From Ahaetulla prasina (taxonomy: Eukaryota > Chordata > Lepidosauria > Squamata > Colubridae): a stretch of 64,000 nt of DNA. Below are positions 43,672-53,117 of this stretch, in pieces. Below the pieces are notes generated by a model. The model had not been told where the DNA came from. It searched no databases and was given only the letters and a program-made list of their open reading frames with translations. The position numbers and the translations under genes are program-made. The DNA lies in assembly GCF_028640845.1 (NCBI RefSeq), contig NC_080548.1, positions 5,264,314-5,328,313 on the forward strand. The letters run 5' to 3'. The number at the start of each line of letters is the position of its first letter. The stretch's first letter is position 1.

Positions 43672-45709
43672 TTAATTTTTATACCGCCCTTCTCCCGAAG
43701 GACTCAGAGAGGTTAACAGCCAGATAAAATAACAATACAATACAATACAATAAAACCAAAATTAAAAAACTTATTCAATATAGCCAATAATTTAAATAAA
43801 ATACATTATAAAACCCCATTTAAAACCCAATTTAAAACCCGTTTTATGCCAGTCCTGCGCGGAAGAATAAATACGTCTTCAGCTCGCGGCAAAAGGTCCT
43901 AAGGTCAGGAAGTTGACAAAATCCAGGAGGAAACTCATTCCAGAGGGTAGGTGCCCCCACAGAGAAGGCTCTCCCCCTGGGGGTCGCCAGCCGACACTGT
44001 TTGGCTGATGGCACCCTGAGAAGACCCTCTCTATGGGAGCACACCGGTCGGTGGGAGGCAAATGGTAACAGAAGGCGGTCCCGTAAATATCCCGGTCCTA
44101 AGCCATGGAGCGCTTTAAAGGTGGTAACCAGCACCTTGAAGTGCACCCGGAAGACCACAGGCAGCCAGTGCAGCTTGCGCAGGAGAGGTGTTATATGAGA
44201 GCCACAAGTGGCTCCCTCTATCACCCGCGCAGCTGCATTCTGGACCAACTGGAGCCTCTGGGTGCTCTTCAAGGGAAGCCCCATGTAGAGAGCATTGCAG
44301 TAGTCCAGGCGAGAAGTGACGAGGGCATGAGTGACTGTGCATAGGAAATCACGGTCTAGAAAGGGGCGCAACTGGCGAACCAGGTGTACCTGGTAAAAAG
44401 CTCTCCTGGAGACGGTCGTCAAATGGTCTTCGAAAGACACCCGCCCATCCAGGAGAACGCCTAGATTGCGCACCCTCTCCATTGGGGCCAGTGATTCACC
44501 CCCGACAGTCAGCAGCGGTTGCAGCTGACTGTACCAGGATGCCAGCATCCACAGCCACTCAGTCTTGGAGCGGTTGAGTTTGAGCCTCTTTCTCCCCATC
44601 CAGACCCGCACAGCCTCCAGACACCGAGACAACACTTCGATAGCTTCATTGGGGTGGTCAGGGGTGGAAATGTACAGCTGAGTATCATCAGCGTACAGTT
44701 GGTATTTCACCCCAAAACCACTGATGACCTCACCCAGCGGCTTCATATAGATGTTGAACAGGAGAGGCGAGAGAACCGACCCCTGTGGCACCCCACCCAT
44801 GAGGCGCCTTGCGGTCAATCTCTGCCCCCCTGCCAACACCGTCTGTGATCGGTCGGAGAGATAGGATGAGAACCACCAAAAAACAGTGCCTCCCACTCCT
44901 AAACTCCCCAACCGTCGCAGCAGGATACCATGGTTGATGGTATCAAAAGCCGCTGAGAGATCTAGGAGGACCAGGGCAGAGGAATAATCCCTGTCCCGAG
45001 CCCTCCAGAGATCATCCACCAACGCGACCAAAGCCGTCTCCGTGCTGTACCCGGGCCGGAAACCGGACTGGAACGGGTCTAGATAGACAGATTTATCCAG
45101 GTACTGGGGTAACTGATATGCCACCACACTCTCAACAACCTTTGCCACAAAGCGAAGGTTGGAGACTGGACGGTAATTTCCCAAAACAGCTGGGTCCAGG
45201 GAGGGCTTCTTGAGGAGGGGCCTCACCACCGCCTCTTTCAAGGTGGTGGGAACAACACCTTCCCTCAAGGAAGCGTTAACAATTCCCTGGAGCCAGCCTC
45301 GTGTAACCTCCTGAGTGGCCAGCACCAACCAGGAGGGACACGGGTCCAATAAACATGTAGTGGCATTCAGCCGTCCCAGCAACCTGTCCATGTCCTCAGG
45401 AGCCACAGGATCAAACTCATCCCAGATGGTCTCAACAAGACTAGCCTCCGTCATCTCACCTGAATCTACCCAATTGTGGTCCAAACCGCCCCGGAGCTGA
45501 GCGATTTTATCGTATAGATACTTACTAAAATCCTCAGCACACCCCTGTAAGGGATCATCACGTACCTCCTGATGAAGGAGAGAGCGAGTCACCCTAAACA
45601 GGGAGGCCGGGCGGTTATCTGCTGATGCAATGAGGGTGGAAACGTAGACACGCTTAGCCTCCCTCAATGCCACTAGGTAGGTCTGAATATAAGACCTAAC
45701 TAGTGTTTG
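43672..45709 (-). mobile_element. L2 LINE, 3' portion of a copy split by LTR elements
   Basis: Hairpin region at 43682-43712, then ORF2. The copy is interrupted at 45709/51118 and 51245/51773 and ends 5' at about 52493, so roughly 2.8 kb of L2 is distributed over 8.9 kb. Upstream parts: 51118-51245 and 51773-52493. Confidence 0.92.
43844..45673 (-). CDS. L2 ORF2, intact 609-codon RT segment
   Basis: The longest L2 frame in the window, from the linker (ALREAKRVYVSTLIASADNR) through [59 protein letters not shown], catalytic YADDTQLY, KLNRSKTEWLWM, LDYCNALYMGLPLKS and LFFRAGLA to a natural stop. L2 ORF2 normally carries endonuclease plus RT and inserts DNA by target-primed reverse transcription. 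Here translation of a full product is prevented because the upstream coding part is separated by a complete chromovirus. No internal disabling change is visible in this part, pointing to a young copy. Confidence 0.85.
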   Translation of the reverse strand: MALREAKRVYVSTLIASADNRPASLFRVTRSLLHQEVRDDPLQGCAEDFSKYLYDKIAQLRGGLDHNWVDSGEMTEASLVETIWDEFDPVAPEDMDRLLGRLNATTCLLDPCPSWLVLATQEVTRGWLQGIVNASLREGVVPTTLKEAVVRPLLKKPSLDPAVLGNYRPVSNLRFVAKVVESVVAYQLPQYLDKSVYLDPFQSGFRPGYSTETALVALVDDLWRARDRDYSSALVLLDLSAAFDTINHGILLRRLGSLGVGGTVFWWFSSYLSDRSQTVLAGGQRLTARRLMGGVPQGSVLSPLLFNIYMKPLGEVISGFGVKYQLYADDTQLYISTPDHPNEAIEVLSRCLEAVRVWMGRKRLKLNRSKTEWLWMLASWYSQLQPLLTVGGESLAPMERVRNLGVLLDGRVSFEDHLTTVSRRAFYQVHLVRQLRPFLDRDFLCTVTHALVTSRLDYCNALYMGLPLKSTQRLQLVQNAAARVIEGATCGSHITPLLRKLHWLPVVFRVHFKVLVTTFKALHGLGPGYLRDRLLLPFASHRPVCSHREGLLRVPSAKQCRLATPRGRAFSVGAPTLWNEFPPGFCQLPDLRTFCRELKTYLFFRAGLA

Positions 45710-46261
45710 TGTTCTGTTTCCCTTCCCCCAATACTCCCAGCAAAGAGTCCGTCAGAGGCCTTCCTTTTTTCCTTTTATTTACATAGATACATGTCCTGGC
45801 CACGTCTACCCACGGGCCTGCCAAGTTTCTGGAGATAACGAGGAAATTATAGATAAGGCCAGAATTACTCACGAATATATTCTTCCCTCCATTGAAACAG
45901 TTAGCTCGCGCCAATTCATTACTTTGTCCAAGACAAAAAACCAGGAAGTCCCGCCTCCTATTTATAGTCTCTGCAGATGTCACTGCATGACAATTATGAC
46001 TTGGCTTTGTCCCAACTCTTCCGCTGCTGCGCACGGCGATCACGTCTACGTAACCTTGCATCACTCCAAAACTGTTCTTGGGGCGTTGCCAAATCAGAAG
46101 GAGGCTCCATGGAATCAGGCTGTGCCGGCCCCTCCTCCTCCCTTTGAGTGGGTGCCAGGGAGGGAAAGGGCTCAAGAGAAGCAGGGCTGGCCAGGTCTTC
46201 TCCCTCACTTTCTGAATCATCCGAGTCCAGGAGTCCGGGTCCAGGAACCTGGGTCACAACA
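45710..46261 (-). mobile_element. 3' LTR of complete chromovirus (minus strand)
   Basis: 552 bp with termini TGTTCTG...CACAACA on the plus strand. By eye identical to the LTR at 50566-51117. Together they bound a 5,408-bp element flanked by GTTTG (45705-45709) and GTTCG (51118-51122), a 5-bp duplication with one difference. The U3 frame carries VTQVPGPGLLDSDDSESEGE and RRRDRRAQQRKSWDK. Confidence 0.95.
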
Positions 46262-46620
46262 CTATCCCTCACTGCAGGGCCCTACCCCCGGGGCTGACGA
46301 TCGGGATGCGGTCGGGCTGGGTTCTGCTCATGGAAGGCCTGCACCAGGTCAGGGGCATGAACGTCGGAGGCATCTACCCAGGAGAAATCAGTCCCGTATC
46401 CCTTCCACGCGATCAAATATTGGAAACGACCTTCAGCCAGCGGGAGTCTCAGACGCTGTGGACTTCAGATTCCTCCGATCCGCCCTCGGCGACAGTGACG
46501 GGTGCTGTTGGGCACCAAGGGGACTCGTGTGGCCTCAGGAACCAGAAGGGACCGTGAAAACGGGTGGATCCGCATGGATCGTGGCAGGGTCAGTCGGTAG
46601 GCTACCGGGTTGATGACTGC
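46262..46620 (-). pseudogene. Chromodomain and pol C-terminus
   Basis: Minus strand: YRLTLPRSMRIHPFSRSLLVP (46620s), then GRFQYLIAWKGYGTDFSWVD, ASDVHAPDLVQAFHEQNPA and HPDRQPRG, a stop (TAG, about 46285-46290), GPAVRDSVV running into the LTR. The aromatic residues and W-x-GY pattern fit a chromodomain. The tail adjacent to the LTR, GTGAGGGATAG, probably includes the polypurine tract; the plus-strand copy has the same bases at 8429-8439. Confidence 0.8.
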
Positions 46621-47560
46621 CTCGACAGGAACGGGCCGATGAATCGGTGGTCCAACTTTACCGGGCGGTCGGACGGGAGGTGTTTGGTGGAGAGCCACAC
46701 CGGTCTCCAACTGCCAGCGGGGCGTTGCCCGTCGGGAGCGGTCGGCGACCGCTTGTAGTCCTCCTTGCCCGATTCAGCTGCTGATGTACCAACTGTTGGA
46801 CCGCATGCAATTCCGTCAGGAAGGTCTGCGTTTGGGAACAGGAGAGTCCGTGGTGCCAGAGGAAGAGCGCGGATGGTACCCCACATTGGCAAAGAACGGG
46901 TCATCTGAGTAGAGGTGTGCTGAGAGTTGTTAAAAGCAAACTCCGCCAGGGACAGGTAGTCGGCCCAGTTGTCCTGTTGCTGGTTGATGAAGCAACGGAG
47001 ATACTGTTCCAGTATACCGATGACCTTCTCTGTACCCCGTCGGTCTCCGGATGGTGCGATGACGACAGACACACCTGCACCTCCAACGCGCCATCAGGCT
47101 CTTCCAGAAGCGGGCTGTGAACTGAACTCCGGTCCGAAACCACCCTGTCCGTAGACCATGGAGGCGGAAGATGTGCTGCAGAAAGAGACGGGCCGTTTTT
47201 GGGCAGTCCGCGGCATGGGATGAAGTGTGCCATCTTGGTGAGCATGTCCACCACCACCAGCACCGTGGTGGACCCAGAGGACGGCGGCAGGGCTGTCAGG
47301 AAGTCCATAGAGATCGCCCAGGGTCTGTCGGGTGTCGGCAAGGGCTGGAGGAGCCCGGAGGGGCCCCGTGGCGGTCTTGGCTTGCCGGCACGGTACGCAG
47401 GATGTCACGTAGGCATGTATATCATGCCGCACTCGGGGCCACCAAAAGGTCCGTGTCACCAGGTGGAGGGTCTTGAAGAACCCAAAATGTCCTGCTGCAG
47501 GGTTGTCGTGGCACTGGGTCATGACGAGGGCTCGGAGTGGTCCTGTGGGCACATATAATC
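46600..47560 (-). pseudogene. Chromovirus integrase, several frameshifts
   Basis: Zinc finger TQCHDNPAAGHFGFFKTLHL...SCVPCRQAK at the end of frame 49085-47094; core in frame 47341-46901 (AISMDFLTALPPSSGSTTVL, VVDMLTKMAHFIPCRGLP, VVSDR) with shifts near 47340, 47180 and 47075; frame 47072-46602 continues with GILEQYLRCFINQQQDNWAD and LAEFAFNNSQHTSTQM. The domain composition is complete; the reading frame is not. Confidence 0.85.
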
Positions 47561-49085
47561 GCCTCAAACTTGAGTAAGTCCTCCTCCAAGGTCCAAGGAG
47601 ACGTGGGGCCCACCTCCACTCTCCTTTGCTGCGACCAGGCGCCCTGGCGCTGCGCCTCGCACCTGGGCCCGCAAGTCCACTGGCTCCGTGCTGCGGCCAA
47701 GGCTTCTGCCGCAGCACTGTCCGTGGAGGAAGGGGGTCCTGACGCAGAGGTACTCTGGCTTGCGGACAGGGCATCCGCCCGTTGTGACCGCTGGGAATGT
47801 AGGTCACGCGGAAGTTGAACCGGCAAAACAACGACCACCGGATCTGCCGCTGGTTCAACTTCCGAGCTGTGGTGAGGTGCTCGAGATTCCGATGGTCCGC
47901 TCGACCTCCACCTGATGTCGGGCCCTCCAGATGGTGTCGCCAAGCCTCGAATGCAGCCTTGATAGCCAGCAACTCTTTTCCCAGATAGTGTATTTGCGCT
48001 CGGAAGGATTGAGTTTCCGGGAGTAGTAAGCGAGGGAAAAGTGTGCCACCATTCGCCGGAGCCTGTAGCAGCACCGCCTCCCAGAGCCACATTGACGCGT
48101 CCGTTTCCACCACAAAAGGCCGGAGCGGGTCGGGATGCCTCAGGACGGGTTCCGTGACGAAGGCTTTCTTGAGGGCTGTGAATGCTTCTTGCTGCGGGGG
48201 ACCCCACCGGAATGCAACCTTCTTCCTGAGGAGCTGGGTAAGTGGAGCCGTCAGTGTGGCGAAGCCCGGGATGAAGGTCCGGTAGTAGTTGGCGAAGCCC
48301 AGCAGGCGCTGAACATCCTTCACCCGACGAGGGGCTTCCCAGCTACACAAAGCTTCTACTTTACATGGGTCCATGGCTATGCCCTTGGGCGAGATGATAT
48401 GCCCGAGGAATTCTATGGAAGTCCGGAAGAAGACGCATTTCTCCAGCTTCGCATTGAGTTGTTGCTCCCGCAAGCGTTGCAGAACCAGACCGACGTGTCG
48501 AAGGTGGCTTTCCCTGGACCGGGAGTAAATCAGGATGTCGTGCAGGTAGATAACCACGAACCGATCCAACATGTCTCGGAACACGTCGTTCATGAAGTGC
48601 TGGAAAACGGCGGGAGCGTTGGTCAACCCAAATGGCATGACAGTGTATTCGTAGTGTCCGTATCGGGTGCCGAATGCCGTCTTCCATTCGTCTCCTTCTC
48701 GCATCCGCACCAGGTTGTAGGCCCCCCGGAGATCGAGCTTGGTGAAGATCGTGGCCTCCCGCAACCTTTCCAGTAGCTCCGGGATGAGCGGCAGGGGGTA
48801 GCGATTCCGCACCGTAATGGCGTTTAGCCGGCGGTAATCACAGCATAGGCGCAAGTCCCCTGTCTTCTTCTTCACGAAGAGGACCGGGGCCGAGAGAGGG
48901 GACTTTGAAGGCCGGATGAACCCTCGGGCCAGGTTTTTGTCCAGGAAGTCCCTGAGGGCGGCCAACTCAGGCTCCGACATGGAATACAGGCGTCCCACAG
49001 GCAGTGGTGCGTTGGGCAGAAGGTCCACGGGGCAATCGTAGGGCCGATGCGGGGGTAGTCGGTCCGCCTCCTTCTCGCTGAACAC
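47094..49085 (-). pseudogene. Chromovirus RT and RNase H (663-codon frame)
   Basis: MFSEKEADRLPPHRPYDCP linker, FVKKKTGDLRLCCDYRRLN, FTKLDLRGAYNLVRM (motif A, Asp present), TVMPFGLTNAPAVFQHFMND, motif C YLHD at 48537-48548 (expected YxDD), EFLGHIISPKGIAMD, then RNase H VETDAS with local frame disturbance and ELLAIKAAFEAWRHHLEG. The frame passes into the integrase zinc finger before shifting. It is the longest Gypsy frame in the window, but the first catalytic Asp of motif C reads His. Confidence 0.88.
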
Positions 49086-49560
49086 GCGAAGTCCGCCAGC
49101 TCAGGAGGCAAGGTGATGGCAGCGGTGGGGCGTTCTGGCCGGCACAGGTGTGGCGGATGTGATCGACGCACTGCAGACTCGGGAAAGAGATGGCGTTCGC
49201 GACCAGGCCACCTGAGGATCGTGGGTCCGGCCAGGCCAACCAAGGACCAAGGGAAAATGAAGGTCCGCCGTGACATAAAACTGGATCGCCTCCTCATGGT
49301 CCCCAATAGCCAGGCGCAAAGGCTGGGTGGCGAATTTAATGGGGCCGGACACCAGTTCTCGCCCATCAATTGTCTCTACCGCATCGGAGGGTCCACGGAA
49401 CCACGGGACCGCAAACTGGGTCACAAAGGCCTGGTCCATAAAGTTTGTTGTGGCCCCTGAGTCCACCAGCGCATGCGCCTGGAGCCCGTCCGACTGGTTC
49501 CCCAACCATATCCGTGTGTCCAGAATCAGATGCCGAGGGGCCCAGAGTCTACTTCCGCAA
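49086..49560 (-). pseudogene. Chromovirus protease, frameshifted
   Basis: Frame 49505-49101: HALVDSGATTNFMDQAFV, with the canonical Asp-Ser-Gly intact, then LVSGPIKFATQPLRLAIGDH and FYVTADLHFPLVLGWPG. Two shifts between 49370 and 49090 separate it from the RT linker. The enzyme would process the polyprotein. Confidence 0.85.
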
Positions 49561-50527
49561 CGCCCAGTGGGGCTTAGTACGTGCCCGACCTAGGGTTTCC
49601 CGAGGTCGGGCCTGCTCCGCTTCGATTGGTCACGCTGTGATTCAGGGACGGCGTGCGTGCCCCACCGCTTTCTGGGGCAAGAAGCGGCGTGGCCGGGCTC
49701 CCACAGTACAGGCACAATCCCCTTGGCGCCTCGGTTCCGCTCCTGGGCTGTTAGGCGAGGTCTGGCCGCTCCCAACTCCATGGGCTCTTCCGCAGCGGTT
49801 ACAAAACGTGGGGCGACCCTGGGTGCTGGTGGTGCAGGAAGTGGGGTGCAGATGTCGACGGGAGGTCCCGGGGTGTGACGGGACGGTCGCCATTGCAGAC
49901 GGGCATCGAGGCGGAGACAAAGGCACCAAGTTGTCGAGGGTCCGCGCGCCCACGCGGGCCAGCTCGTCTTGCAATTCCTCTGAGAGTCCCTCCTGGAACC
50001 AGCGCTGCATCATTCCAGTCAGAGTCCTGGCACAAAAGACGAAATTCGGCGATGTACTCCTGCAGGGGGCGTTTCCCTTGACGGAGTTCCTTAAGGCGCC
50101 TGGTTGCCGTCAGCATTCGAACGGGGTCCTCATACATGGTGCGCAGGTGCTGCCAAAAACGCTGTTGGTCCGCCAGCAGGGGGCTGTCCTGGAGCAAGAG
50201 GGGCGTGGCCCATCGAGCAGCCGAGCCGGAAAGAAGGTTAATCACGAAGGCCACCTTAGCCCGGTCGTCTGGGAAATCCTCTGGCCTCATAGCCATGTAG
50301 AGCTGGCACTGTCCCAAGAAGGTCGGGAACATCTCAGGCTGCCCAGAAAACTTATCCGGCACGGTTATCGGGCACTTGCGACGAGGAGGAGGAGTGGGAG
50401 GATGGGGGGGGGCTGCAGGCACATTCCTGGCAGCAAGTTGGCCTGCCAAGTGAGCCACTTGCTGCTGGAGCTGTTGATTAGCCGCTTGTAGCTGCTCTAA
50501 CTGCTGCTGTACCTGCTGCTGATCCAT
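49561..50527 (-). pseudogene. Chromovirus gag (capsid and zinc knuckle)
   Basis: Start MDQQQVQQQLEQLQAANQQL at 50527, a Gln-rich coiled coil, then a Pro-rich linker and capsid (VPDKFSGQPEMFPTFLGQCQ, YMAMRPEDFPDDRAKVAFVI, LRTMYEDPVRMLTATRRLKE, EYIAEFRLLCQDSDWNDAAL). A frame change near 50015 is followed by WFQEGLSEELQDELARVG and a CCHC-type knuckle (YCGEPGHAAS, CPRK) split over two frames at 49680-49720. Start chosen because it lies 26 bp after the primer-binding site with no upstream alternative. Confidence 0.88.
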
Positions 50528-50552
50528 CTTTGGTGGAAGATGTTTTAGTCAG

Positions 50553-50564
50553 GTCTTGGACAAA
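50553..50564 (-). promoter_or_regulatory. Primer-binding site complementary to the element's own RNA 5' end
   Basis: Minus strand TTTGTCCAAGAC, one base after the 5' LTR. It is the exact complement of GTCTTGGACAAA at 50790-50779 in the LTR, which starts 32 nt after the first base of TATAAATA (50822-50815). This arrangement matches self-priming of the Tf1/sushi group rather than a tRNA primer. Confidence 0.8.
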
Positions 50565-50565
50565 A

Positions 50566-51117
50566 TGTTCTGTTTCCCTTCCCCCAATACTCCCAGCAAA
50601 GAGTCCGTCAGAGGCCTTCCTTTTTTCCTTTTATTTACATAGATACATGTCCTGGCCACGTCTACCCACGGGCCTGCCAAGTTTCTGGAGATAACGAGGA
50701 AATTATAGATAAGGCCAGAATTACTCACGAATATATTCTTCCCTCCATTGAAACAGTTAGCTCGCGCCAATTCATTACTTTGTCCAAGACAAAAAACCAG
50801 GAAGTCCCGCCTCCTATTTATAGTCTCTGCAGATGTCACTGCATGACAATTATGACTTGGCTTTGTCCCAACTCTTCCGCTGCTGCGCACGGCGATCACG
50901 TCTACGTAACCTTGCATCACTCCAAAACTGTTCTTGGGGCGTTGCCAAATCAGAAGGAGGCTCCATGGAATCAGGCTGTGCCGGCCCCTCCTCCTCCCTT
51001 TGAGTGGGTGCCAGGGAGGGAAAGGGCTCAAGAGAAGCAGGGCTGGCCAGGTCTTCTCCCTCACTTTCTGAATCATCCGAGTCCAGGAGTCCGGGTCCAG
51101 GAACCTGGGTCACAACA
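50566..51117 (-). mobile_element. 5' LTR of complete chromovirus (minus strand)
   Basis: 552 bp, same length and by eye same sequence as 45710-46261. Contains the TATA box and predicted R start described for the primer-binding site. Right flank GTTCG is the target duplication. Confidence 0.95.
50779..50822 (-). promoter_or_regulatory. LTR core promoter: TATAAATA and predicted RNA start
   Basis: TATAAATA on the minus strand at 50822-50815; the G at 50790 opens GTCTTGGACAAA, a TATA-to-start distance typical of RNA polymerase II. The same bases occur in the 3' LTR at 45966-45923. This LTR lacks the TGCTGAGTCA motif of the other LTRs. Confidence 0.7.
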
Positions 51118-51245
51118 GTTCGGCTGGCCCTCCAGATACTCTCTAGGCGTCTTTTCCGGCGTTTCATCTCCCTCAGCTCCTCGGAAAACCAGGGAGCCAG
51201 TTGAAACCTACGCCGGGTCAGAGGCCGCAAAGGCACGACACAGTC
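51118..51245 (-). pseudogene. L2 ORF2 linker segment between two LTR insertions
   Basis: The minus strand reads PLRPLTRRRFQLAPWFSEEL, then REMKRRKRRLESIWRASRT, continuous in frame with neighbouring L2 pieces. It includes both target duplications: GTTCG (51118-51122) and CAGTC (51241-51245). Confidence 0.9.
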
Positions 51246-51767
51246 TGTTGTGTCTTGCCCGCTCTCACAGCAGCCGGGGCCTTCTTATCTGCTCCCGAAC
51301 ACGGAGGAATGTAATACCTCCCGGCCCCAGTCCTGGCTCCATGCCCAAGCAGGCTGCAGAGGAGGGAGCACCCCCCGGCCCCAGCCCTGGCTCCATGCCC
51401 AGGCAAACAGAGCAGCTAGACCCCTCCCCCTCCTCCACAGCATGTGAGCCTGAGGAAAGTTTATTTCCAACAGCTGCTGATTGGAGTGACCCTCGCATCA
51501 GAAGACTGGATAGGCGGAGGCAACAGAAGGAAGGGAGGGGCAGGCCTTAATGAGTGCTGAGTCATGGAGCCACACCCCATGGCCTATATAAAGGATCTGC
51601 TTTCTGGCAGTCTCTGAGTCAGGCAAAGTCGAACTTATCTTGCTGAAGTCACTTTCTGGTCTCCTGCCTGCTCTGAGGACTTTGCTAGGACTTTGGGCAG
51701 AGCTGCAGAGGCAAGCCTGATTCAGATTTCCCTGACCCGGCTGTCAGCGGAGGAGTGGGACACGACA
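51246..51767 (+). mobile_element. Solo chromovirus LTR (522 bp)
   Basis: TGTTGTGTC to GACACGACA; flanks CAGTC (51241-51245) and CGGTC (51768-51772), a 5-bp duplication with one difference; undisturbed L2 copies read CACGACACGGTCC here. Most similar to the LTR at 442-1030. The U3 frame ends WSDPRIRRLDRR then RQQKEGRGRP and a stop. Confidence 0.93.
51555..51594 (+). promoter_or_regulatory. LTR promoter module: AP-1/MARE, CACCC, TATA
   Basis: TGCTGAGTCA at 51555-51564, CACACCCCATGG, TATATAAAGG at 51585-51594. Confidence 0.6.
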
Positions 51768-51772
51768 CGGTC

Positions 51773-52493
51773 CAAAGCGCCCGCCGCAGCCTGTTCCCAG
51801 GTCGCGACAAGCTCTTTGGCCAAGCCGTGGGTCAAATCACCAGGGAATGGCCCAAGCTCCATCAGGAACCTCTCTGGGTCCATCAGTCTCCTGGGACGGA
51901 ACCAACGCATTGGCCCCATCTCCCTGCGGTGTTGAGTGGCGGTCCAAAAATCTAGATGAAGGAGAGAATGATCTGACCATGACAAAGGTTCAATAACTAA
52001 TTCTCCTATTTCCAGATCATTCAGCCACTGTCCAGAGACAAAAATCAGATCCAGTGTGCTTCCCCCAACGTGGGTGGGGCCGTCAACTAATTGGGTCAGA
52101 TCCATGGCCATCATGGAGGCCATGAACTCCCGGGCTGCCGTTGATGACACACCGGCCGATGGCAAGTTGAAGTCCCCCATGACCATAAGCCTAGGGGTAT
52201 CAACTGCCATCCCAGCTGTCACCTCAAGCAGCTCGGGCAGGGCTGTTGTCACGCAGCAAGGAGCCAGGTACATGATCAACAAGCCCATTTGCATCCTACG
52301 CCCCCACTTCACGTAAAGGGATTCACAACCGGCTATCTGAGGTACAGTAGCCTCCCTTGGCTCTAGACTCTCCTTAATAACAACCGCCACCCCCCACTCC
52401 TACCTTGGGCCCTCGGCTGATGAAATGCTTGGAAACCCAGTGGGCACATATCTACAAGGGGAACCCCCCCCTTCAGTGCCCAACCAAGTTCCG
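51773..52493 (-). pseudogene. L2 ORF2 endonuclease region (5' end of split L2)
   Basis: Minus strand from TWLGTEGG (52490s), LVDMCPLGFQAFHQPRAQGR, GGVAVVIKESLE to LMVMGDFNLPSAG, THVGGSTLDLIFVSGQW, WSDHSLLHLDF, RRLMDPERFLMELGPFPGDL and AAAGALDRVV. GDFNLP and SDH are endonuclease signatures. One small frame disturbance near 52400 is the only damage seen. 5'-truncated at the first third of the domain; Gypsy-B coding abuts at 52494. Confidence 0.85.
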
Positions 52494-53117
52494 TAGTTCC
52501 TCAGCTCCTGGGGGGTCATGGAGTAGATCTTTGGTTTAGGAAGTTTTACCCCTGGAAGGATTTCTATGCTACAATCTGTAGACTGATGGGGTGGCAGCAC
52601 ATCTGATGCCTTCTCACTAAACACCTCCCGAAGGTCCCAATATTCTTTTGGGATTCTTTCCTACCCTTCTAGGTGTTTTGTTGTGGTCACCGCCAATTCG
52701 CTCACCACTTGGGCCCTGCAATAGGGGCTCCCCCTCTCCTCCCTTTGGTGGTTAGAACGGATGTGCAACATGCCCATCTTCCAATTTATTTGCGGGTTCC
52801 ATTTTCAGAGCCATGGCAGTCTTAGCAGGAGGGTCGTTCCATGCCAGGGGCCCAATAAAGCTCAGAGTCTCTTGGTAAACTCCCATGCTCATTTCAACTG
52901 GCTCGGGTATAAAATGGGCAGGGGACACCCCTGCCCCCGCTACTGACCTGTCTAACTGGCAAAATGCGATGGGCCTGTTTAACGATCTTAGCCTTAGACC
53001 CATCTTTTCCATGATCTCAGGGCTGATGACACATCTTGTGCACCCCGAATCCAGAAGGGCCAGCATCTTCCCATGGGCCCTGGTAGATGGGACCTTTAGC
53101 TCCACAGGGATGGTCAT
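52494..53117 (-). pseudogene. Gypsy-B protease and RT linker
   Basis: Protease frame 53117-52752: LLDSGCTRCVISPEIMEKMG, with the Asp-Ser-Gly motif intact, then LSFIGPLAWNDP-like. After a frame change, 52624-52500 reads MFSEKASDVLPPHQSTDC, LPKPKIYSMTPQELRNY and is cut by the L2. The next residues (DKNLKCGFIQPARP-like) are at 43560. It is a different Gypsy lineage from the chromovirus at 45710 by sequence. Confidence 0.85.

Larger units (their letters stand above)
45710..51117 (-). mobile_element. Complete Ty3/Gypsy chromovirus (sushi-like), 5,408 bp
   Basis: Order on the minus strand: LTR, self-priming PBS, gag with capsid and zinc knuckle, protease, RT, RNase H, integrase, chromodomain, LTR. 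It inserted into the L2 linker, at the same sequence ACTAGTGTTCGG that is uninterrupted in the L2 copies near 17710 and 18645. LTRs appear identical, implying recent insertion, yet the coding region has several frame breaks. The same family as the plus-strand copy at 4521-8926 (protease-RT-integrase closely similar). Confidence 0.93.

Noticed and set aside
45696..46220. 174-codon minus-strand frame present in both LTRs (also 50549-51076)
   Set aside because: Its duplication only reflects the identical LTRs. It is in a different frame from the U3 tail conserved across LTR families and has no domain.
45924..46613. 229-codon plus-strand frame across the 3' LTR (and 256 codons at 50780-51550)
   Set aside because: Antisense to the chromovirus, no domain, broken in related LTRs.
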